Below are positions 1 to 4,986 of a stretch of 5,188 nucleotides of DNA, piece after piece. Under the pieces are notes generated by a model, which was not told the DNA's origin, searched no databases, and saw only the letters and a program-made list of their open reading frames with translations. The stretch comes from Bacteroidota bacterium (GTDB lineage Bacteria > Bacteroidota > Bacteroidia > B-17B0 > Aurantibacillaceae): assembly GCA_947449125.1 (NCBI GenBank), contig CANFQR010000136.1:1-5188 (forward strand), in the 5' to 3' direction. The position numbers and the translations under genes are program-made. The first letter of the stretch is position 1; each line of letters starts with the position of its first letter.

Positions 1-403
1 ATATATTTTTCGAAATTATTTCGTTAAAATAAAAGCCGTCAGCATAAACACCTTCAATTGCCTCTATTATTTCGGTTATTTCTGAATTTTTAGACACAAA
101 TGCCGCTGCTCCATTTATAATAGTAAGTGCTACAAAAAAAGGCGAATGGTAACTGCTGTAAATCACAGTTTTAATATTTTTAAACTCTTTAGCAAAAATT
201 TCGAGTACGGCATACCCATCCATTTCAGGCATTTTCAAATCTAAAAGTACAATATCCGGCGGGCGTTCTGTTACCAATTTAATTAAATCTGCTCCATTAG
301 ATGCTTCGCCTATTACTTCAATATTATGGGTTGTTAAGCTACTAACTAACGATTTTCTTAAAAATGTGTGATCCTCGGCAATCATTAATTTAATTTTTTT
401 CAT
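1..403 (-). CDS. Response regulator, receiver domain (partial, C-terminus beyond left edge)
   Basis: The reverse strand reads from an ATG at 403-401 through 134 codons without a stop to the window edge. The protein opens MKKIKLMIAEDHTFLRKSL and has the complete receiver signature: the acidic pair E10-D11 that binds Mg2+, the phosphoacceptor D55 in IVLLDLKMPEMDG, the conserved hydroxyl residue S83 or S84 at the end of beta-4 (VIYSS), and the conserved K105 (VSKNS) at the end of beta-5. The fold is therefore CheY-like and all catalytic residues are present. The opening (AEDH.FLRKSL) and the VLLDLKMPEMDG style match the NarL/FixJ group, which normally carries a LuxR-type DNA-binding helix-turn-helix after about residue 140. 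That part lies outside the window, so the output domain is inferred. No partner histidine kinase is visible. The gene is divergent from the surface-protein block; regulation of that block is possible but not shown. Confidence 0.93.
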   Translation of the reverse strand, partial: MKKIKLMIAEDHTFLRKSLVSSLTTHNIEVIGEASNGADLIKLVTERPPDIVLLDLKMPEMDGYAVLEIFAKEFKNIKTVIYSSYHSPFFVALTIINGAAAFVSKNSEITEIIEAIEGVYADGFYFNEIISKNI

Positions 404-447
404 TGAAGTAATGCAGTAGTATAATTTAAACTAGTTGAACAATTTAT

Positions 448-478
448 CGAAAGTATACTAATTTTTTTACTCAAAAAA
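448..478 (-). promoter_or_regulatory. Possible Bacteroidota-type promoter for the response regulator
   Basis: On the minus strand a TTTTTTG (478-472) is followed after 16 bases by TACTTTCG (455-448). The latter matches the Bacteroidota -7 consensus TANNTTTG at all but one position. The spacer is slightly shorter than usual. It would place the transcript start near 441 and leave a leader of about 40 bases before the ATG at 403. In such AT-rich sequence a match of this quality can arise by chance. Confidence 0.25.
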
Positions 479-533
479 CTACATAAAATGATAGGTGTTT
501 TTTGTTAGCATTCTGTTTAATTTCAAAGTTATT

Positions 534-1028
534 ATGGCAAGTAACCAAAAAACCTTTAACACCATTTACCATTTATTTTTGAAGGCCGATAGTTTAGTTA
601 CACCAATGCACCTAAACACACTAAAAAACTTGGCAGCCCTTTGCCCATTTACTGATGGAACAAGCGTTTACCAAGCTCGTGCCATTGTTAAATATTATGA
701 TACATTGGTTTATGTAAATAGTTGTGAATATTCGACTATTGGATCTGAAAGTAAGACAATAAACACTCCTACTAAACTTAACTCATCTAAAGAAGCTTTA
801 AATACTTTAGTATATCCAAATCCGGCAAATACAGAAATTACCATTTCAACTGAAGTAAATGGCGCAAAAATGATTATCTTTAACGTTGTAGGGCAAATTC
901 TTATTAATAAAGAATTAAATAGCTTTTCAAAATTAGATGTTAGTGAACTAAAAAACGGAACTTATCTTTATAAAATAGTTAAAGGAAGTTCAATTATAAA
1001 AGCGGATAAGTTAATTATTAGCAAGTAA
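534..1028 (+). CDS. C-terminal remnant of a large T9SS cargo with type A sorting domain
   Basis: The reading frame encodes 164 residues from the ATG at 534; a GTG at 495 would add 13 hydrophobic residues, and an in-frame TAG lies directly before it (492-494). There is no convincing signal peptide. The first part contains the motif NLAALCPFTDGTSVYQAR followed by a tail of about 20 residues. In Bacteroidota surface proteins this CP..gG.aVY.AR pattern sits near the very end of long extracellular proteins, just before the sorting domain. From VYPNPANTEITIS onward (about 800-1028) it is a complete T9SS type A C-terminal domain: the YPNP start, IIFNVVGQ, LDVSELKNGTYLYKIV, and the basic end KADKLIISK. 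Lacking a signal peptide and the usual large N-terminal region, it cannot enter the secretion route by itself and is probably the 3' stump of a deleted gene. The next gene starts 2 bases after its stop. Confidence is high for the domain and moderate for the remnant status. Confidence 0.75.
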   Translation: MASNQKTFNTIYHLFLKADSLVTPMHLNTLKNLAALCPFTDGTSVYQARAIVKYYDTLVYVNSCEYSTIGSESKTINTPTKLNSSKEALNTLVYPNPANTEITISTEVNGAKMIIFNVVGQILINKELNSFSKLDVSELKNGTYLYKIVKGSSIIKADKLIISK

Positions 1029-1029
1029 A

Positions 1030-2625
1030 GTGTTTCATTTAAAACTGAATATTAATCTCAATTATTACAAAACGAAAAGGGCAGTTGCCCTTTTCGTTTT
1101 TACATTAATAACGTTAATAATAAAATCACAAATAAATTTAATTCCAAATCCGAGTTTTGAGGATTCTATTGGTATACCTTTAACACCGGGAAGAATCGAT
1201 AGTTGTAAAAATTGGTATTCAACCTTTAATTCACCAGACTACTTTACAAAATATTCACCTAATAATTATATGGGTAATTGCGGAGTTTCAATTCCACTGA
1301 ATGATTTGGGTTTCCAATACGCAAGAACCGGTAATTTTTATGCAGGTTTAGCTCCGAACATTTTATATCCTCCTTCTGCTGGCTATCCCAACTTTTCATT
1401 AAATTTTGAAATATTAAGTGTGAAGTTATCAGGAAAGCTAAAAAATAATCACATTTATGACTTTAGTTTATATTACTCATTGGCTAATAGTTCAAAATTA
1501 GTTAACAATCAACTCTCTGCTTATTTTTCAGTCAACCAACTTACCTTAAACCCGCTAAATGCCATTAGTCAAACTTGGTACGATAATAATTTGAACTATA
1601 TCAATGCTCAAATTAATAACGATACTACGCAATTTTTAAATGATGACACCCTAAATTGGAATAAATTTGGTGGTTGTTTTTTAGCGACTGGGGGGGAGGA
1701 ATATTTATCTATTGGTAATTTTAAAGACAATAAATACAACAGAATAAAAAAAACAAATTTTATTTTTAATCCTTCATTTTGCCACGCTGATAATTTTGGT
1801 GATTACGCATATTATTTTATTGATGATGTGAGTTTATACGATCTTGGTTATTATAGTGGTAAAGTTCAATGTAAAAATGATACAACTATTTGCAATAATA
1901 CGAGTATTGTTATTGGCAATAACATAAAAGATAGTTCGGTAATTGTATGGGAACCACAACAAGGTTTAAGTTGCACTAACTGCCCAAATCCTATTGCAAA
2001 CCCAAGTGTTACAACTAAGTACTATGTAACTAAAACTTTATGTAGTTTTATTAGTAAAGATAGTATTACGGTTAGTATTATTACACCTAGTATTGTTGCA
2101 AATGCAGGCGTTAACGATACCATTTGCTTAGGTAATAACACGCGGCTAGGTAAAGCAGACAGCACTTATTATACAAATTATTTCTGGCAACCAAATGTAA
2201 ATTTAAGTTGCAATAATTGCGCCATGCCGCTCGCTAGCCCTAGCGTAAACATTACCTATACATTACAGCGCAGCCAATGTGGCATTGCAAATAATAATAC
2301 TGTATCAGTAATTGTTGAAGATTGTAACCCAACATATACCATACCTACAATATTTACGCCAAATGGCGATGGTATAAATGACACATGGGGTATTATGTTT
2401 AGCAATACACAATACATTAAAAATTTTCAGTTAAGTTTATTTAATCGCTGGGGCGAGCTTATTATTAAAACACCAACCGGCAAAGCTAATTTTTCTTTAA
2501 TAAAGTGGGATGGCCACACCACAAGCGGAGAAAAGTGCGCAGACGGCATATATTTTTACATTGTTGAGTTTGAAGTTAACGGCAATAAAAAAACACTTAA
2601 AGGCAACGTAACTTTAATTAGGTAA
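1030..2625 (+). CDS. Secreted T9SS type B (gliding-motility-associated C-terminal) surface protein
   Basis: The protein has 531 residues. It begins at a GTG two bases after the preceding stop; no in-frame ATG lies before the signal peptide. Residues 14-34 (KTKRAVALFVF...IIKSQ) form a Sec signal peptide ending at the S-Q boundary typical of this phylum. Residues 36-271 form a jelly-roll-like domain with landmarks NPSFED, NWYS...SPDYF, VSIPLNDLG, RTGNFYAG, TLNWNKFGG, GGEEYLSIGNF and YYFIDDVSLYDL. This module is known from Bacteroidota OmpA-family and adhesin-like proteins and resembles carbohydrate-binding folds; its ligand here is unknown. Two Ig/PKD-like repeats follow (about 280-351 and 355-430), each with W.P, a C-x-N-C pair (C315/C318, C394/C397) and an A.PS..t.Y strand. 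Residues 438-531 are a type B C-terminal domain with intact FTPNGDGIND, FNRWG, WDGHTTSG and CADGIYFY motifs. It should be exported by Sec and T9SS; type B cargos usually need a PorP/SprF-like partner, and none is in the window. It is a paralogue of the gene at 2820. Confidence 0.92.
   Translation: MFHLKLNINLNYYKTKRAVALFVFTLITLIIKSQINLIPNPSFEDSIGIPLTPGRIDSCKNWYSTFNSPDYFTKYSPNNYMGNCGVSIPLNDLGFQYARTGNFYAGLAPNILYPPSAGYPNFSLNFEILSVKLSGKLKNNHIYDFSLYYSLANSSKLVNNQLSAYFSVNQLTLNPLNAISQTWYDNNLNYINAQINNDTTQFLNDDTLNWNKFGGCFLATGGEEYLSIGNFKDNKYNRIKKTNFIFNPSFCHADNFGDYAYYFIDDVSLYDLGYYSGKVQCKNDTTICNNTSIVIGNNIKDSSVIVWEPQQGLSCTNCPNPIANPSVTTKYYVTKTLCSFISKDSITVSIITPSIVANAGVNDTICLGNNTRLGKADSTYYTNYFWQPNVNLSCNNCAMPLASPSVNITYTLQRSQCGIANNNTVSVIVEDCNPTYTIPTIFTPNGDGINDTWGIMFSNTQYIKNFQLSLFNRWGELIIKTPTGKANFSLIKWDGHTTSGEKCADGIYFYIVEFEVNGNKKTLKGNVTLIR
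1069..1100 (+). terminator. Terminator-like hairpin inside the signal-peptide coding region
   Basis: Arms 1069-1083 and 1086-1100 are perfectly complementary over 15 base pairs around a 2-base centre, or 13-14 pairs with a realistic 4-base loop. Three G-C pairs plus a C-G near the tip are flanked by an A-rich left arm and a T-rich right arm ending in five T (1097-1101), the form of an intrinsic terminator. It lies 40 bases after the stop of the type A tail, yet it also encodes KTKRAVALFVF, the core of the next protein's signal peptide. It could end transcripts of the upstream remnant, attenuate the downstream gene, or both. Confidence 0.5.
1690..1696 (+). repeat. Run of seven G inside a surface-protein gene
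   Basis: An uninterrupted G7 tract covers codons Gly221, Gly222 and the first base of Glu223 of the 531-residue protein. It is conspicuous in this AT-rich sequence and is missing at the matching place of the paralogue, which reads NGTENF there. Gain or loss of one G would shift the frame and remove the repeats and the sorting domain, so it is a candidate phase-variation site. Seven is near the lower limit for such tracts. Confidence 0.5.
2506..2625 (+). repeat. Near-identical 120-base 3' block, copy 1
   Basis: The last 120 bases of this gene, from the Trp codon of WDGHTTSG to the stop, match 4527-4646 with only two differences and no gap. One difference changes Lys to Gln in GE(K/Q)CADG; the other is silent (GTA/GTC in the penultimate strand). 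Similarity stops abruptly at both ends of the block. It encodes the final 39 residues of the type B sorting domain. Confidence 0.97.
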
Positions 2626-2628
2626 GTA

Positions 2629-2820
2629 ATGATAAACCTTAAAACTTTAATTAATGCAAAATTAGTTATCTTTAATAGTATGGGGCAATTAGTTTTAGAA
2701 AACGACTTGATCGCTTTTACAAAAGTAAATGTCAATGAATTGAAAAATGGAACCTATATCTACAAGATAGTAAAAGATAATAAGATTATTAAAGCTGATA
2801 AATTATTGATTAACAAATAA
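2629..2820 (+). CDS. Orphan 5'-truncated T9SS type A sorting domain (probable remnant)
   Basis: This short frame encodes 63 residues. From residue 10 (AKLVIFNSMGQ) to the end (IIKADKLLINK) it aligns without gaps to the last 54 residues of the type A tail at 534-1028, with 32 identities by my count, including NGTY.YKIVK and IIKADKL. It lacks the YPNP motif that opens such domains and has no signal peptide, so on its own it should not be secreted. The ATG follows the TAA of the preceding gene by three bases and is in the same frame as that gene. Its own TAA shares its final A with the ATG of the following gene. The simplest reading is debris from a tandem duplication whose junction fell inside the domain. 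A chance-retained, translated small protein that couples translation to the next gene is the alternative. Confidence 0.6.
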   Translation: MINLKTLINAKLVIFNSMGQLVLENDLIAFTKVNVNELKNGTYIYKIVKDNKIIKADKLLINK

Positions 2821-4646
2821 TGTTTATCTGTTCGAATATTTTTTCTAAAGCCAAAAAGATTTTTTTCCTTTTGGCTTTATTTCCTTGTTTTATTAATTCT
2901 CAAATAGTCATTCCTAATCACGTTAATAATGGTTCTTTTGAGGATAAATATTTTTGCCCCACAACTCGTTATCAGGTATTCAATGTCAATACCTTATTAA
3001 CACCTGCAAGTTATCCTGCCAGCGTAAAAAATTGGTTTTCTCCGAATCTTACAGGTTCGCCGGATTATTTCAATTCCTGCTCCACAAATACAGAGGTGTC
3101 ATTGCCAATAAACTACTTTGGCAATTGTAATCCAAGAACAGGCGATGGAATCGTTGGAGGAGCAATTTATTTTGATGTAAATGAAGCTAGAGAGAATATT
3201 GAGACGAGTTTAAAATCGACGCTACAAAACAATAAAACTTACTGCGTAACATTTTATGTAAGGTTAGCTGAATATAGCAGATATGCTATTAATAGCATTG
3301 GTGCCTATTTCAGTAACGATTCATTGAAGAATTATTGGCCGTATACAGCGCCGCCTTATATAATTAAAAGTCCAGATGTAATTAACAATCCAAATAATAT
3401 TATTTCTGATACAATTAATTGGACTAAAGTTCAAAGCATTTATATTTCAAATGGTACGGAAAATTTTATAATGCTTGGAAGTATGGACAGCAGCAATGCA
3501 ATTAACAAATTGCAGATGAAACCTCTTTTTCCAAATACTATGGCTGGAGAAAACGCTGCCTATTACTATTTCGATGATGTTTCAGTAGTTGAAATCAAAC
3601 CGGCAAAAGCAGCCTCACATGACACAATTTTAGTTTGCCCCAACACCACCTTTACATTAGGAACAGACAGTGCTTGGGATGCGACATATAGCTGGCAACC
3701 ACCAATAGGTTTAAGTTGCACCAATTGTCCTAACCCCGTAATTACTGCAACAAATAATATAAAATATTATTTAAGCAAAGAGCAATGCAGCTCAATAACA
3801 AAAGACAGCGTTGTTATAAAAATATATAATGACGCTGTAAGTATTTTTCCGATAAATAACTATACAATTTGTGCGGGCAATACAACTACCCTAAGTACAG
3901 ATAGCAACAGCTTTTTTAGTTATAATTGGCAACCTACAGTTGGCTTAAATTGCAATAATTGTGCTTTACCTTTAGCTTCGCCAAGTGTTGCTACAACTTA
4001 TACACTCACAAAAAGCGCATGCGGTATTAGCAATACGGCTAATTTTAATGTAAGTATTAAACCAAATTTTACTTTAACACCGCAAATTACCTTAACCAAC
4101 TCGGTTAACTGTTTATTTGACACACTAAATTTTTTAATAATAAATCCACCTATTTGTAATGATTTAAATTACGAATGGCAGCCACAATCTACTATTGTTT
4201 TATCGTTTACCAACACTGCAAGTGCTTTAATTCAAAACAATAGTTATTATTATGTCTCAATAAATAATAGTAATAATGGTATCTATTGTCCATTCGTAAA
4301 AAAAGATAGTATTTATATTTCCTTACCGGATACCTGTACAAAACCATTAGTTATCCCCTCTATTTTTACACCTAACTACGATAATGTAAATGATGTTTGG
4401 GAATTTACTATACCTTATGGTGCCAAACTAAATGCAGTTTATGTTTATAATAGATGGGGTGCTTTAATTTACACCATTAACGAATCCATTCTGCATTCGA
4501 ACAACACCAAAATCAAAACAGTTTATTGGGATGGCCACACCACAAGCGGAGAACAGTGCGCAGACGGCATATATTTTTACATTGTTGAGTTTGAAGTTAA
4601 CGGCAATAAAAAAACACTTAAAGGCAACGTCACTTTAATTAGGTAA
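2820..4646 (+). CDS. Secreted T9SS type B surface protein, paralogue of the 1030-2625 gene
   Basis: The protein has 608 residues, and its ATG overlaps the preceding stop by one base. Residues 9-28 (SKAKKIFFLLALF...FINSQ) are a Sec signal peptide. Residues 30-258 repeat the jelly-roll-like module of the neighbour in the same order: NGSFED, KNWFSP...SPDYF, VSLPINYFGN, RTGDG, YAINSIGAYFS, TINWTKVQ and YYYFDDVSVVEI. Three Ig/PKD-like repeats follow: about 267-336 and 340-413, each with W.P and a C-x-N-C pair (C300/C303, C378/C381), and about 420-503, which keeps EWQP but has lost the C-x-N-C pair. Residues 511-608 are a type B C-terminal domain with YNRWG, WDGHTTSG and CADGIYFY. Its opening motif reads FTPNYDNVND instead of the usual FTPNGDGxND. 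The extra third repeat accounts for most of the length difference from the neighbour. It should be exported by Sec and then T9SS and displayed or shed; the ligand is unknown. Confidence 0.92.
   Translation: MFICSNIFSKAKKIFFLLALFPCFINSQIVIPNHVNNGSFEDKYFCPTTRYQVFNVNTLLTPASYPASVKNWFSPNLTGSPDYFNSCSTNTEVSLPINYFGNCNPRTGDGIVGGAIYFDVNEARENIETSLKSTLQNNKTYCVTFYVRLAEYSRYAINSIGAYFSNDSLKNYWPYTAPPYIIKSPDVINNPNNIISDTINWTKVQSIYISNGTENFIMLGSMDSSNAINKLQMKPLFPNTMAGENAAYYYFDDVSVVEIKPAKAASHDTILVCPNTTFTLGTDSAWDATYSWQPPIGLSCTNCPNPVITATNNIKYYLSKEQCSSITKDSVVIKIYNDAVSIFPINNYTICAGNTTTLSTDSNSFFSYNWQPTVGLNCNNCALPLASPSVATTYTLTKSACGISNTANFNVSIKPNFTLTPQITLTNSVNCLFDTLNFLIINPPICNDLNYEWQPQSTIVLSFTNTASALIQNNSYYYVSINNSNNGIYCPFVKKDSIYISLPDTCTKPLVIPSIFTPNYDNVNDVWEFTIPYGAKLNAVYVYNRWGALIYTINESILHSNNTKIKTVYWDGHTTSGEQCADGIYFYIVEFEVNGNKKTLKGNVTLIR
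2846..2879 (+). terminator. Second terminator-like hairpin inside a signal-peptide coding region
   Basis: Arms 2846-2856 and 2869-2879 pair perfectly over 11 bases (TAAAGCCAAAA with its complement) around a 12-base T-rich loop. It begins 25 bases after the stop of the orphan type A fragment and encodes KAKKIFFLLALF of the next signal peptide. It is weaker than the hairpin at 1069-1100, with three G-C pairs and a larger loop. It occupies the corresponding place in the duplicated unit with a different sequence. Confidence 0.35.
4527..4646 (+). repeat. Near-identical 120-base 3' block, copy 2
   Basis: This is the partner of 2506-2625, with two mismatches in 120 bases. The sequence directly before it (a stretch coding NNTKIKTVY) and directly after the stop shows no evident match to the flanks of copy 1. 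Confidence 0.97.
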
Positions 4647-4693
4647 ATTATTGCTGGGAAAAAAAATTAGGATTGATAACTATATAAAAAAAC

Positions 4694-4724
4694 AAAACCC
4701 AACAATTAACTTGTTGGGTTTTTT
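4694..4724. terminator. Bidirectional intrinsic terminator between convergent genes
   Basis: Arms 4694-4705 (AAAACCCAACAA) and 4711-4722 form a perfect 12-base-pair stem with a TTAAC loop, followed on the plus strand by a run of six T (4719-4724). Read on the minus strand, the stem is likewise followed by a T-rich stretch. It lies 47 bases after the stop of the 608-residue cargo and just past the 3' end of the convergent tRNA, so it can end both transcripts. Confidence 0.88.
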
Positions 4725-4729
4725 GTTTG

Positions 4730-4802
4730 TGATCCCGCTGGGATTCGAACCCAGGACCCCTACATTAAAAGTGTAATGCTCTACCGGCTGAGCTACGGAA
4801 TC
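4730..4802 (-). tRNA. tRNA-Lys (anticodon UUU)
   Basis: On the minus strand a full cloverleaf of 73 bases is present. The acceptor stem is GATTCCG with CGGGATC (one T-G pair), and the D stem is GCTC/GAGC. The anticodon stem is TTACA/TGTAG around the loop CTTTTAA, giving anticodon TTT. The variable loop has five bases, and the T arm is CTGGG-TTCGAAT-CCCAG. The discriminator base is A at 4730. The 3' CCA is not encoded and must be added after transcription. The UUU anticodon reads AAA and AAG, the lysine codons that dominate in AT-rich genomes. Confidence 0.98.
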
Positions 4803-4886
4803 ATCTCACTTTTTCGCAGGAACCGCTTTTATAAAAAGCATTTCGTGTGCGGGCCCAATTTTTATATTTCTAAAAAAATCGGAGTG

Positions 4887-4918
4887 CAAATATAATTGCA
4901 TTTTATTCATTTGCAAAA
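4887..4918 (-). promoter_or_regulatory. Bacteroidota-type promoter for tRNA-Lys
   Basis: On the minus strand TTTTG (4918-4914) is separated by 19 bases from TATATTTG (4894-4887), a perfect match to the TANNTTTG -7 element with a -33 TTTG at normal spacing. Transcription would start near 4881-4883, leaving a leader of roughly 80 bases that is removed when the tRNA 5' end is matured. A small inverted repeat (GCTTTT/AAAAGC, 4825-4839) lies in that leader. I see no gene between the tRNA and this promoter. Confidence 0.65.
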
Positions 4919-4986
4919 TAATTTTTATAATTATTTAATATTTCTTGTTTTAATGTTTTAAGGCCTTTTTATACCTTAGCTATACT

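Noticed and set aside
495..533. GTG start at 495 giving a short hydrophobic leader (FFVSILFNF) to the type A remnant
   Set aside because: It has no basic n-region and no usual cleavage site. It comes directly after a stop in AT-rich non-coding-looking sequence, and similarity to known protein endings begins near the ATG at 534.
404..533. Promoter for the plus-strand surface-protein block
   Set aside because: No TTTG-N17-20-TANNTTTG arrangement with acceptable spacing was found on the plus strand; candidates such as TAATTTCA lack a properly spaced -33 element.
2860..2866. T7 run in the second signal peptide as a phase-variation tract
   Set aside because: A and T runs of this length are common across this AT-rich window, for example the A8 near 4660, so this one does not stand out as the G7 run does.
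1970..3965. C-x-x-C pairs as thioredoxin-like or metal-binding motifs
   Set aside because: They recur at a fixed place in Ig/PKD-like repeats of secreted proteins, followed by P.A.PS and a Y strand. No other catalytic or metal-site context is present.
864..4646. Insertion sequence or transposon as cause of the repeated unit
   Set aside because: No transposase frame, no terminal inverted repeats and no target-site duplication were found. Repetition of the coding parts is enough to explain the pattern.
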